From Mesorhizobium comanense (GTDB lineage: Bacteria; Pseudomonadota; Alphaproteobacteria; Rhizobiales; Rhizobiaceae), in contig NZ_SCNN01000009.1 of assembly GCF_005503535.1 (NCBI RefSeq), positions 124,001 to 188,000 on the forward strand: a stretch of DNA of 64,000 nucleotides, in the 5' to 3' direction. Of this stretch, positions 24,601-33,030 are shown one piece after another (position 1 is the stretch's first letter; each line of letters starts with the position of its first letter). The notes under the pieces were generated by a model, which saw nothing but the letters and a program-made list of their open reading frames with translations, was not told the origin of the DNA and made no database searches. The translations under genes and the position numbers were made by a program.

Positions 24601-25548
24601 TCAATTGGCGGACTTACGTGCCGGATAGCCGTTCGGATGCGGCGGTATCGCCTTGAGATAGGCGGCTATCGCGGCGCGGTCGTCCGGCGTCAGTTCGGCC
24701 ATGTTACGCTGCACATCGACCATGGCCCCGCCAACGGAATCGAACTCCGGCGTGAACCCGGTTTCGAGATAGTTGGCGATATCGGACGCGGACCAGCCGC
24801 CGATACCCCCCTCGCCCGACGTAATGTTCGGCACGACGCCCGAGCCTTCGGCGGCCACTGCGCCCGCCAACCACTGGCTCTTCTTCGTCCCGCCCGCGAA
24901 ATCCCTTGGCGTGTGGCATTCACCGCAATGCCCCGGCCCCTCGACGAGATAGCGGCCGGCCAGCACCGGTTCCGGCGTGACGTCGGGCAACGCAATGACA
25001 GGCTGATCGCTGAGATAGAGCCGTTTCCACAGGCCGATGCCGCGCCTGATGTTGAACGGGAACGCCAGCGAATTGTCCGGCGCCTTGCCGGCGACCGCAG
25101 GCAGCGTCTTCAGGAAGGCATAGAGATCGGCGATGTCGGACGGCTTCATGCGGGCGTAGGAGGCGTAGGGAAACGCCGGATAGAAATGCTCACCCGAGGG
25201 CGATACGCCCTTCAGCATGGCATTTGCGAGATCCCCGACCGTCCATGCACCGATGCCGTCCTTGGCATCTTGCGAAATGTTGGGCGGAACAAAGGTGCCG
25301 AACGGCGTCTTGAGTTCGAGGCCACCAACCAGTTGAAGCCGGGCGTCGCCCTGGGAGCCCGGCTTTGCGTGGCACGAGGTGCAGCCGCCGGCATAGAAAA
25401 TGCGCTTGCCCCTGGCGGCGTCGCCCGGTCCAAGCTGGGCCAGTGTGTCGGCATCAAGCTTGACCGGGGCGGATAGCAACCAGCCGGCAGCCGCGCCGGC
25501 AACGCCCAGAACGAGGACGGTGCCGACGAGTTTCCTCAGCCAGGCCAT
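24601..25548 (-). CDS. diheme c-type cytochrome
   Basis: A 315-residue protein with an N-terminal membrane anchor or signal (residues 5-27) and two class I haem sites: CTSCH (Cys56, Cys59, His60) and CGECH (Cys208, Cys211, His212). The repeats LPAFPYAS-like and YAFLKTLPAV between the haem sites, and axial Met candidates such as YARMKP, resemble cytochrome subunits of alcohol or aldehyde dehydrogenases. It probably carries electrons in the periplasm for a membrane-bound dehydrogenase. It lies 9 bp after the cytochrome c' gene, in one operon. Confidence 0.88.
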   Translation of the reverse strand: MAWLRKLVGTVLVLGVAGAAAGWLLSAPVKLDADTLAQLGPGDAARGKRIFYAGGCTSCHAKPGSQGDARLQLVGGLELKTPFGTFVPPNISQDAKDGIGAWTVGDLANAMLKGVSPSGEHFYPAFPYASYARMKPSDIADLYAFLKTLPAVAGKAPDNSLAFPFNIRRGIGLWKRLYLSDQPVIALPDVTPEPVLAGRYLVEGPGHCGECHTPRDFAGGTKKSQWLAGAVAAEGSGVVPNITSGEGGIGGWSASDIANYLETGFTPEFDSVGGAMVDVQRNMAELTPDDRAAIAAYLKAIPPHPNGYPARKSAN

Positions 25549-25557
25549 GGCAGGCGA

Positions 25558-25995
25558 TCAGCCTTTCTTGACCCTGTAGCCCTGGTGGCAGGTGCCGCAG
25601 TCGGAACCAAGCACGCCGATCTGCGCCTTGAGCGCGTCGACATCGGCGGGGGCCGCCGCGACCGCGGCCTTGACGTCGGCGAGATATTTGTCTTCCGCAG
25701 CCTTGAAGCCGGCCATGTCTTCCCAGATTTTCGGCGCCGCGGTGGTGTCACCCGTATCGCTGCCCTTCGGGAACAAGGCCTCGACACCGAATTTCTCGGC
25801 ATTGGCCTGCAACGCCTGCAGTTGCGTCAGCACGGCGGCGGCATCGAAGGGCTCCTCGCCCTTGACCACTTTGGACAGGCCGCCGACAAGCTTTCCGCGT
25901 TCCTTCATCAGAGCCTGCCGGTCGAGGATCGGATCGGCAAAGGCGGCCGATACCGTGACGGCGAGCATTGAGATGGCGATAACAAGCTTTCTCAT
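25558..25995 (-). CDS. cytochrome c' (class II c-type cytochrome)
   Basis: A 145-residue protein with a Sec signal cleaved after AFA (residue 20) and a four-helix bundle. A single haem site sits near the C-terminus, CGTCHQGYRVKK (Cys133, Cys136, His137), the hallmark of class II cytochromes. Members of this family bind NO or other small ligands, or act in periplasmic electron transfer. It is the first gene of a two-cytochrome operon. Confidence 0.9.
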   Translation of the reverse strand: MRKLVIAISMLAVTVSAAFADPILDRQALMKERGKLVGGLSKVVKGEEPFDAAAVLTQLQALQANAEKFGVEALFPKGSDTGDTTAAPKIWEDMAGFKAAEDKYLADVKAAVAAAPADVDALKAQIGVLGSDCGTCHQGYRVKKG

Positions 25996-26120
25996 TCGTT
26001 TGGCTCCATGATGAAGGCATTTCAGGACAAAACGTTAACGGACGCGGGGGGAGGAATATTCCCTTCTGTTCGAACGATTTTTACCCAACCGGCAAAAGTT
26101 GGATCAGGCATTTGAAAAAG

Positions 26121-26146
26121 AAAAGCCCCGGTGTGCCGGGGCTTTT
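26121..26146. terminator. bidirectional intrinsic terminator next to sodB
   Basis: AAAAGCCCCGG (26121-26131) and CCGGGGCTTTT (26136-26146) form a perfect 11-bp stem with a TGTG loop. T/A tracts flank both sides; on the minus strand it is followed by CTTTTTCAAATG. It ends the sodB transcript 14 bp past the stop. Confidence 0.85.
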
Positions 26147-26159
26147 CTGAAAGCTTCGA

Positions 26160-26762
26160 TCAGCCTTTCGCCTTTTCGTAGAGCTCGAGCACGTGATCCC
26201 AGTTGATCAGGCTGTCGACGAAAGCCTCGAGATATTTCGGGCGGGCGTTGCGGTAGTCGATGTAATAGGAATGTTCCCAGACGTCGACGCCGAGGATCGG
26301 CGAGGCGCCGTGAACGAGCGGGTTCTCGCCGTTCGGGGTCTTGGAGATCGCCAGCTTGCCGTCCTTCACCGAAACCCAGGCCCAGCCCGAGCCGAACTGC
26401 GTCGTGCCGGCGGCGATGAAGTCGGCCTTGAACTTGTCGTAACCGCCGAGATCGGCGTCGACCGCCTTCTGCAGTGCGCCAGGCAGCTTGTTGCCGCCGC
26501 CGCCCTTCTTCATCCACTTCCAGAAATGGATGTGGTTGTAGTGCTGCGCGGCGTTGTTGAAGAGGCCGGCATTCTTGCCGAACGACTGCTTGACCACCTC
26601 TTCGACCGAAAGGTCGCCCATGCCGGCTTCCGCGGCGAGCTTGTTGCCGTTGTCGACATAAGCCTTGTGGTGCTTGTCGTGGTGATACTCCAGCGTCTCT
26701 TTCGACATATAGGGCTGCAGCGCCTCATAGTCGTAGGGCAGAGCGGGCAATTCAAAAGCCAT
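26160..26762 (-). CDS. sodB: superoxide dismutase, Fe type
   Basis: A 200-residue Fe/Mn-family superoxide dismutase. Metal ligands are His27 (LEYHHDKHHKAYV), His77 (HYNHIHFW), Asp160 and His164 (GVDVWEHSYYIDY). Gln73 in FNNAAQHYNH sits where iron enzymes carry the N-terminal-domain Gln, so iron is favoured, though cambialistic use is possible. There is no signal peptide, so it is cytosolic. It is a single gene with its own terminator. Confidence 0.95.
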   Translation of the reverse strand: MAFELPALPYDYEALQPYMSKETLEYHHDKHHKAYVDNGNKLAAEAGMGDLSVEEVVKQSFGKNAGLFNNAAQHYNHIHFWKWMKKGGGGNKLPGALQKAVDADLGGYDKFKADFIAAGTTQFGSGWAWVSVKDGKLAISKTPNGENPLVHGASPILGVDVWEHSYYIDYRNARPKYLEAFVDSLINWDHVLELYEKAKG

Positions 26763-26919
26763 GGGTAGTACTCCCTCGTGGAAAAATCCGGTTCGGATAC
26801 CGGATTAAGATAGGTCTGGATTGAGCTGGAACAACTCCGGACGTGAAGTGTCGGTTCCCTTTCTAAGCGGGTTCCCGACAACTGTCACACGGTTTTCCCG
26901 CGGCAAGGCCGACAGCGAC

Positions 26920-26947
26920 AAAAAAGCCGGACCGTCCGTCAGCCGGC
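26920..26947 (-). terminator. putative terminator of the aminotransferase gene
   Basis: On the minus strand GCCGG and CCGGC (26943-26947 and 26926-26930) can pair across a 12-nt loop and are followed by TTTTTTG (26920-26925). The stem is short and overlaps the stop codon, but the T tract is good. Confidence 0.5.
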
Positions 26948-27817
26948 GGATGTCGAATGCGCCCAGTCCCAGTAAAGTTCGCGCGCTTTCTTGGCCACCG
27001 GCCCGGGTTGCAGATCGCGGTCCTCGATGCGCGTGATCGGCACCACCTTGGAATGGTTACCGGTCGAGAAAATCTCATCCGCCTCGAGAAAATCGCGCAC
27101 CGACAGCGTCTTTTCCGTCGTCCTGAACCCATATTCGCCCAGCAGCGTCATGGTGCGCGAGCGGGTGATGCCGGACAGGAAGGTGCCGTTCGGCGCCGGC
27201 GTCAGCACGTGGCCGTCCTTGACCAGGAAAATGTTGGAGCTTCCCGTTTCGGCGACATTGCCCAGCATGTCGAGCACCAGCGCATTGTCGAAGCCGCGCA
27301 TCTTGGCTTCGAGGATGGCGCGGCCGTTGTTGGGGTAGAGGCATCCGGCCTTGGCGTTGGTCGGCATGGTTTCGATCGTGGGTCGCCGGAACGGCGACAC
27401 CGTCACCGAAAAACCGGTCGGCGAGATCATCGGCGATTCATAGAGGCACAGGCAGAACCGCGTCGAGGCCGGATCCGCAGGCACGCCCATGTAGCCGCCA
27501 TGCTCGGCCCAATACATCGGCCGGATATAGACCGCCGTCTTGCCGTCGAACTTCTTCAGCCCGTCCCAGGTCAGCCCGACGATCTTTTCGGGCGTCATGT
27601 TGGGCTTCAGGCCAAGCGCGATGGCCGAGGCGTTTACCCGCCTGGCGTGAAGATCGAGATCGGGCGCCACACCCTCGAACCAGCGGGCTCCATCGAATAC
27701 GCTGGTTCCGAGCCACATGGCGTGGCTGCGCGGTCCCAGAATGGCGACATTGCCCTCGTACCAGTCGCCATCGACGAAAGTCCATGTCGCGGATTGCGCC
27801 GCCGCCGCCAGTGTCAT
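26939..27817 (-). CDS. ilvE: branched-chain amino acid aminotransferase-type class IV enzyme
   Basis: A 292-residue PLP enzyme of fold type IV. Landmarks are LGTSVFDGARWFEG (38-49), VYIRPMYW (97-103), Lys156 in TNAKAGCLYPNN as the PLP Schiff base, LDMLGNVAETGSSNIFLV and the GITRSRTM phosphate-binding loop. It interconverts Leu/Ile/Val with their 2-oxo acids. D-amino acid aminotransferases share the fold, but the sequence around Lys156 and the GITR loop fits IlvE. It is divergent from the haloacid dehalogenase gene. Confidence 0.85.
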   Translation of the reverse strand: MTLAAAAQSATWTFVDGDWYEGNVAILGPRSHAMWLGTSVFDGARWFEGVAPDLDLHARRVNASAIALGLKPNMTPEKIVGLTWDGLKKFDGKTAVYIRPMYWAEHGGYMGVPADPASTRFCLCLYESPMISPTGFSVTVSPFRRPTIETMPTNAKAGCLYPNNGRAILEAKMRGFDNALVLDMLGNVAETGSSNIFLVKDGHVLTPAPNGTFLSGITRSRTMTLLGEYGFRTTEKTLSVRDFLEADEIFSTGNHSKVVPITRIEDRDLQPGPVAKKARELYWDWAHSTSAG

Positions 27818-27972
27818 TGCGTTGTCCTGTTCCGATCAATCTCGTGTGACGGCCATTGGAAGATGCTTTGGGCGGCGCCGTCAACCAGCATCGGGGAGTT
27901 TTGTTGAGGCCAGCGGCGGCGTCATGCAATCAAGGCTTGCACCTTGCGGCGCCTCGCCTCAAAACTGTTGTC

Positions 27973-28629
27973 ATGCAATACGCCGCCTATGTTTTCGACG
28001 CCTATGGCACGTTGTTCGACGTGCATGCAGCCGTGCGCCGCCATGCCGACCAGATCGGGCCGGACGGCCAGCTTCTGTCCGAGATCTGGCGCGCCAAGCA
28101 GCTCGAATATTCCTGGGTGCGCACGCTGATGGGCGCCTATGCCGACTTCTGGCAATTGACCGAACAGTCACTCGATTTCGCCTTGCGCAAGGTTCCCTCC
28201 GCCGATCCCAGCCTGAAGGCCAAGCTTCTGGAGGCTTACTGGCGGCTGGACTGCTACCCGGAAGTGCCGGCCGTCCTGAAGGCGCTCAAGGCTTCCGGAG
28301 CCCGGCTGGCGATCCTCTCCAACGGCTCGCCCGAAATGCTGGAAGCAGCGGTCAAATCCGCCGCTCTCGACCAGGTTCTCGACGATATCTATTCCGTCGA
28401 TGCGGTGCGGCGTTTCAAGACCGACCCGGCCGTCTACGACATGGTCGCCACCGGCTGGCGCCTCTATCCCGGCGCGGTTTCGTTCCAGTCGTCCAACCGC
28501 TGGGACATAGCGGGCGCCACCAAATTCGGTTTCCGCACGGTGTGGATCAACCGTTCCAATCAGCCCGAGGAATACCGCGACTGTCCGCCGGCGCTGATCC
28601 TGCCGTCGCTAGAGGCCTTGGTCACCTGA
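27973..28629 (+). CDS. haloacid dehalogenase, type II (HAD superfamily)
   Basis: A 218-residue HAD hydrolase, start at the ATG of MQYAAYVFDAYG. Motif I is VFDAYGTLFDV (nucleophile Asp9), motif II ILSNGSPEM, motif III the Lys of RRFKTDPAVY, and motif IV SSNRWDIAGATKFGF. The type II signature WRAKQLEYSWVRTLM, with its Arg and aromatic residues, marks (S)-2-haloacid dehalogenases, which convert 2-haloalkanoates into 2-hydroxy acids. It is a single cytosolic gene. Confidence 0.9.
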   Translation: MQYAAYVFDAYGTLFDVHAAVRRHADQIGPDGQLLSEIWRAKQLEYSWVRTLMGAYADFWQLTEQSLDFALRKVPSADPSLKAKLLEAYWRLDCYPEVPAVLKALKASGARLAILSNGSPEMLEAAVKSAALDQVLDDIYSVDAVRRFKTDPAVYDMVATGWRLYPGAVSFQSSNRWDIAGATKFGFRTVWINRSNQPEEYRDCPPALILPSLEALVT

Positions 28630-28803
28630 TCCATGCGACTGTGACCCTGGCGCCACAGTGGCAACGCAGTCACAGCTTCGCCTTTGTTTGTCCACGTTCG
28701 GGCCAGAATCGGAACCGCCTATCGCCTCAGGTGTTGTCAGGCACCCGCGTAGCGACAAGCGTATTCACGCTTTGTTGCGGTTTGAGTTCTAAAGAAGGCA
28801 ACC

Positions 28804-29628
28804 ATGTCCATACCCGAAATCGAATCCTTTCGCCTGAGCCGTCGCGGCTTCCTAAATGCCGCAGCACTAGGCGCTGCCTCGATCGCGGTTTCGGCCTGCA
28901 CGACAACGGGACCTGGTCCAACCCAGCCGCCGCCGCCAACCTCTGTCGAACCGCCCCTGGCCGACTATGCCTCGATGTATGCTGCCGTCAACGATGGCGG
29001 CTTCGACCTTCCGGCGATCCCGGTCGACCGGATCGACCCGCAATTCCTGCGCCAGGTCGTGCCTGATCCGACCGGACAGAAACCCGGAACCATCGTCGTC
29101 GATACGACAGGCCACTTCCTCTATCTGGTCCGTCCTGGCGGCCAGGCCATCCGCTATGGAGTCGGCCTCGGCCGCGCCGGCTTCGAATGGTCGGGCGATG
29201 CCGTCGTGCAGTGGAAGCAGAAATGGCCGAAATGGACGCCGCCGGATGAAATGATCGCGCGGCAGCCGGAATTGAAGCAGTACAGCGCCGACAATGGCGG
29301 CATGCCCGGCGGGCTGAAGAACCCGCTCGGCGCACGCGCGCTCTATCTCTTCCAGGGCAATGTCGACACGCTCTACCGCCTGCACGGCTCGCCGGAATGG
29401 CGCTCGATCGGCAAGTCAGTGTCGTCGGGCTGCGTGCGCCTGATGAACCAGGACATCATCGATCTCTACGACCGCGTGCCCTCCAAGACCCCGGTCATCG
29501 TGACCAGCGATCCCCGCCAGTCGATGGTGGCGACGGCGAACCACCAGGCCATTCCGATCGACGCCGGCGTGCCGGCGGGATCGGTGCTGCTCGGGCCGGT
29601 CAAGGCGGTAACGAACGCGATCTTCTGA
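28804..29628 (+). CDS. L,D-transpeptidase (YkuD), Tat-exported putative lipoprotein
   Basis: A 274-residue protein. The leader combines a Tat motif (LSRRGFLNAA, residues 11-20) with a lipobox-like VSAC (Cys32). The YkuD domain carries RLHGSPEWRSIGKSVSSGCVR with the catalytic Cys210 and the upstream His. Such enzymes make 3-3 peptidoglycan cross-links or attach proteins to peptidoglycan or to each other in the periplasm; rhizobia rely heavily on L,D-cross-linking. A Pro/Thr-rich stretch (residues 38-48) acts as a linker. Confidence 0.9.
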   Translation: MSIPEIESFRLSRRGFLNAAALGAASIAVSACTTTGPGPTQPPPPTSVEPPLADYASMYAAVNDGGFDLPAIPVDRIDPQFLRQVVPDPTGQKPGTIVVDTTGHFLYLVRPGGQAIRYGVGLGRAGFEWSGDAVVQWKQKWPKWTPPDEMIARQPELKQYSADNGGMPGGLKNPLGARALYLFQGNVDTLYRLHGSPEWRSIGKSVSSGCVRLMNQDIIDLYDRVPSKTPVIVTSDPRQSMVATANHQAIPIDAGVPAGSVLLGPVKAVTNAIF

Positions 29629-29689
29629 TCCGGACATCCATGGCCGGTGGCGAAGGAAGCCGCCCGTCATTCGAAAGCCACGAAAGACT

Positions 29690-29724
29690 GAAGTCGAAGG
29701 GCGCCACCGGCGCCCTTCGACTTC
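29690..29724. terminator. 16-bp perfect hairpin between convergent genes
   Basis: GAAGTCGAAGGGCGCC (29690-29705) and GGCGCCCTTCGACTTC (29709-29724) form a perfect 16-bp stem with a 3-nt loop. It sits between the convergent L,D-transpeptidase and HerA-like genes and can end transcription from both sides, although neither side has a long T tract. Confidence 0.75.
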
Positions 29725-29735
29725 TCCGTGGGAAT

Positions 29736-31274
29736 TTAGCGTCCTTTGGACAGGCTGCCGAGAATTCCGCGCACGATCGCGCGTCCCACAGACGAGCCGA
29801 CCGAGCGCACGACCGACTTGATCGCGGCTTCCGCCACGGTCTGGCGGTTGGAAGGGCGCGGCGCCGGCGCGCGGCGGCCGCCGGACTGGGGGGCCGGCTC
29901 GTCATTGCCGAACCCTGGAATGGTCCAGCGCGAGCCGCCGCTGCCGGCCTGCTGCTCGGCATCCTGCGCCTCCTTCGCCTTCTTCTGCAGGATCTCGAAG
30001 GCCGATTCGCGGTCGATGGTCTCATCGTACTGGCCGGCGACCGGACTTTCCTGGATCAGCTTCTGCCGCTCGGCGGGCGTTATCGGTCCAAGCCGCGACG
30101 AGGGCGGGCGGATCAGGGTGCGTTGAACCATGGACGGAATGCCCTTGGCCTCCAGCGTCGACACCAGCGCCTCGCCGGTGGCGAGCTGGGTGATGGCGGT
30201 GGCGCAGTCGAAATCCGGATTGGGCCGGAAGGTTTCGGCCGCCGTCCTCACCGCCTGCTGCTCGCGCGGCGTATAGGCGCGCAGCGCGTGCTGAACGCGA
30301 TTGCCGAGCTGCGCCAGCACCTTTTCGGGAATATCGAGTGGGTTCTGCGTGACGAAATAGACGCCGACCCCTTTCGAGCGGATCAGCCTCACCACCTGTT
30401 CGACGCGGTCGATGAGCACCTTCGGCGCCTCGTCGAAAAGCAGGTGCGCCTCGTCAAAGAAGAAGACCAGCTTAGGCTTGTCGGGGTCGCCGACCTCAGG
30501 CAGTTCCTCGAACAGTTCCGACATCAGCCAAAGCAGGAAGGTCGCGTAGAGACGCGGATTCATCATCAGCTTGTCGGCGGCCAGCACGCTGATGGCGCCG
30601 CGCCCGTCTCGGGTCGTGCGCATGATGTCGGCGATGCGCAGGGCCGGTTCGCCGAAGAAGTTCCTGGCTCCCTGCTGTTCCAGCACGAGCAGCGTTCTCT
30701 GAATGGCCCCGACCGAAGGCTTCGTGACATTGCCGTAGCGCGCGCTGATCTCGTCGGCGCGTTCGGCGATGTTGGCAAGCAGCGCCTGCAGGTCCTTGAG
30801 GTCGAGCAGCAGAAGGCCCTCCTCGTCGGCGATACGGAAGGCGATGTTCATGATGCCTTCCTGCGCGTCCGTCAGGTTCATCAGCCGCGACAGCAGCAAC
30901 GGACCCATTTCCGAAATCGTGGCGCGGATGGGATGTCCCTGCTCGCCGAACAGGTCCCAGAAGATGACCGGAAATTCCTGGAAGTCGTAGGGGTCGAGCT
31001 TGACCTGCTCGGCGCGCTTGACCAGGAAATCCTGCGCCGTGCCCATCATGGCGATGCCGGAGAGATCGCCCTTGATGTCGGCGCAGAAGACCGGCACGCC
31101 GGCATTCGAAAATCCTTCAGCCAAAATCTGCAAGGTGACGGTCTTGCCGGTGCCGGTGGCGCCGGTCACCAAGCCATGGCGATTCCCGTATTGCAACAAC
31201 AACTGCTCGGGCCGCTGATAGCTGTCGTCGGGTTTGCGGCTGGCGCCGATGAAAATACTGGTGTCGTCAGCCAT
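29736..31274 (-). CDS. HerA-like ATPase, DUF853 (YjgR type)
   Basis: A 512-residue ATPase of the HerA/FtsK clade. Walker A is TGATGTGKT (37-45). Walker B is the acidic [16 protein letters not shown], and the sensor and arginine-finger regions follow. The C-terminus (about 430-500) is a charged, Ala-rich DUF853 tail. The E. coli homologue YjgR has no firm role; HerA relatives pump or unwind DNA. There is no NurA nuclease partner nearby. A good cytosolic ATPase call, uncertain function. Confidence 0.88.
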   Translation of the reverse strand: MADDTSIFIGASRKPDDSYQRPEQLLLQYGNRHGLVTGATGTGKTVTLQILAEGFSNAGVPVFCADIKGDLSGIAMMGTAQDFLVKRAEQVKLDPYDFQEFPVIFWDLFGEQGHPIRATISEMGPLLLSRLMNLTDAQEGIMNIAFRIADEEGLLLLDLKDLQALLANIAERADEISARYGNVTKPSVGAIQRTLLVLEQQGARNFFGEPALRIADIMRTTRDGRGAISVLAADKLMMNPRLYATFLLWLMSELFEELPEVGDPDKPKLVFFFDEAHLLFDEAPKVLIDRVEQVVRLIRSKGVGVYFVTQNPLDIPEKVLAQLGNRVQHALRAYTPREQQAVRTAAETFRPNPDFDCATAITQLATGEALVSTLEAKGIPSMVQRTLIRPPSSRLGPITPAERQKLIQESPVAGQYDETIDRESAFEILQKKAKEAQDAEQQAGSGGSRWTIPGFGNDEPAPQSGGRRAPAPRPSNRQTVAEAAIKSVVRSVGSSVGRAIVRGILGSLSKGR

Positions 31275-31587
31275 ATATACGGTCTCCGCAAACTGATGTG
31301 TCTAAAGCCAGCCTTTGCCCAAAGGTATAGTGACGCTGTCGGGAAGCGACAATGCCAATCGTCGAAGCGAGGCTTATCGGGGCGCTTGGACTATCGCCGA
31401 AATCGGCTTTTGGAACTTGCGGATTTTGCCGGTGTTTGGCAATCGTTCACGGCCCGTCCTCCATGAACCGACCCGTGTCGGAGGGATCGGGCCTGGTTCA
31501 CGCCAGTACATTGCATTGCGGTAATGAACCGGGGACCGTAGACTGATGCTCCCGGCTGATGCGGCCGCGTGAAAACGAGGAAGATGG
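31275..31587. other. divergent intergenic region, HerA-like ATPase / methylmalonyl-CoA mutase
   Basis: A 313-bp gap between two divergent start codons. It must hold both promoters, but no clear -35/-10 pair, cobalamin riboswitch fold or operator palindrome was recognised. Confidence 0.45.
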
Positions 31588-33030
31588 ATGGGCGCCGGAG
31601 CCTTGACCAGGGATGTTGAACGAGCGGACGCCGAGCGCCAGCGATGGCTGGCGCTCGCGGAAAAGGCGTTGGCCGGCGCATCCTTCGAGGACAAGCTGGT
31701 TTCGCATACCGACGACAACATCCGCATCGAGCCGCTCTACGACCGCGCGACGGGAGCCGAGCCGATCGTGCGCACGAATCCGCGATCGCCCTGGATCGTC
31801 AGCCAGCGCGTCGACGACCCTGACATCAGTCGCGCCAGGGCTCAGGTCGTGGACGATATCGCGCAAGGCGCGACGGGACTCTCGCTGGTCTTCGAAGGCG
31901 CTCCGAACGCTTTCGGCTATGGTCTGCCCAGGACGGCGCAGGCGCTGGAAACAGTCCTGGACGGCGTCCCGCTCAATCGGATCCAGATCCGTATCGACAC
32001 CCATCCGTGGAGCCGGCCGATGGCCGACTGGCTGGTGGCGTTCCTGAGCAAGCGCCGCTCCGATCCGGCAAAGCTCAACCTGTCCTTCGGCATTGATCCC
32101 GCGGCAATCCTGGCCGGCACCGGCCGGCTGCGCATGTCGATCGAGGCACTGCAGGAATCGATGCCGCAATCGCTGGCGCATTTCTTCTCGATGGGTGTTC
32201 CCGGCGTGCTGCTAGAGGCGGATGGCCGGGTCTTCCACAATGCCGGCGCCACGGAGGCGCAGGAACTCGGCATCATGCTGGCTTCGGCGGTCTCCTATCT
32301 GAGAATGTTCGAAAAAGCCCGGCAGCCGCTTGTCTACGCGGCACCGCATATCGGCTTCGCCCTCAGCGTCGACCAGGACCAGTTCCTGTCGATGGCCAAG
32401 GTTCGCGCCTTGCGCAGGCTGTGGGCGCGGGCGCAGGAGGCCTGCTCGATCCCCAATTCCACGGCCAACATCCATGCCGAGACATCTTTCCGCATGATGA
32501 CGGCGCTGGATCCGGAGACCAACATCCTGCGTACGGCCATTGCCTGTTTCGGCGCCGCGGCGGGTGGAGCCGATTCAATCTCCGTCCTGCCGCATACGAT
32601 GGTGCACGGCCTGCCCGCGGCTTTCGCGCGCCGGGTTGCCCGCAACGCGCAGCTGATCATGGCAAATGAAAGCCACATCGATCATGTCGCCGATCCCGCT
32701 TACGGCTCCGGTGCGGTCGAGGCACTGACGTCGGACCTTTGCGAGGCGGCCTGGAAAGAGTTGCAGACGATCGAGGCCGAGGGGGGCGTGCTGTCCAGCC
32801 TGCGCGACGGGCACATCCAGCAACGCGTTCGCACCGCCGCGGCCCGGCGCGACGCCGCCTTCAAGGCCGGGGAACGGGCCATCATCGGCACGACGCTCTA
32901 TCCGCTGAAGAACGAGCGTGCGGTCGAGACGCTGGACGCGGAGCGGCGGCCTGTCTTTGCCGAAGGTGTCGTCCTGTGCGAACCGCTGGTTCCCGCCCGT
33001 ATTGACCAAGCCATCGGGGCCGCCTCTTGA
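31588..33030 (+). CDS. methylmalonyl-CoA mutase small (beta) subunit
   Basis: A 480-residue protein: the TIM-barrel portion of the methylmalonyl-CoA mutase small subunit ([43 protein letters not shown]). It ends after the barrel, whereas the small subunit of Propionibacterium also has a cobalamin-binding-like domain. It should pair with the catalytic large subunit encoded next; the stop of this gene overlaps the TTG start of the large subunit. The heterodimer converts methylmalonyl-CoA to succinyl-CoA in propionate, valine and isoleucine breakdown. Confidence 0.88.
   Translation: MGAGALTRDVERADAERQRWLALAEKALAGASFEDKLVSHTDDNIRIEPLYDRATGAEPIVRTNPRSPWIVSQRVDDPDISRARAQVVDDIAQGATGLSLVFEGAPNAFGYGLPRTAQALETVLDGVPLNRIQIRIDTHPWSRPMADWLVAFLSKRRSDPAKLNLSFGIDPAAILAGTGRLRMSIEALQESMPQSLAHFFSMGVPGVLLEADGRVFHNAGATEAQELGIMLASAVSYLRMFEKARQPLVYAAPHIGFALSVDQDQFLSMAKVRALRRLWARAQEACSIPNSTANIHAETSFRMMTALDPETNILRTAIACFGAAAGGADSISVLPHTMVHGLPAAFARRVARNAQLIMANESHIDHVADPAYGSGAVEALTSDLCEAAWKELQTIEAEGGVLSSLRDGHIQQRVRTAAARRDAAFKAGERAIIGTTLYPLKNERAVETLDAERRPVFAEGVVLCEPLVPARIDQAIGAAS

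Noticed and set aside
29397..31466. 689-codon open frame opposite the HerA-like ATPase gene
   Set aside because: Shadow of a GC-rich gene; no domain visible; overlaps the hairpin and the end of the L,D-transpeptidase gene.
31275..31587. cobalamin riboswitch upstream of the B12-dependent mutase genes
   Set aside because: No B12-box-like sequence or matching fold was seen in the 313-bp leader.
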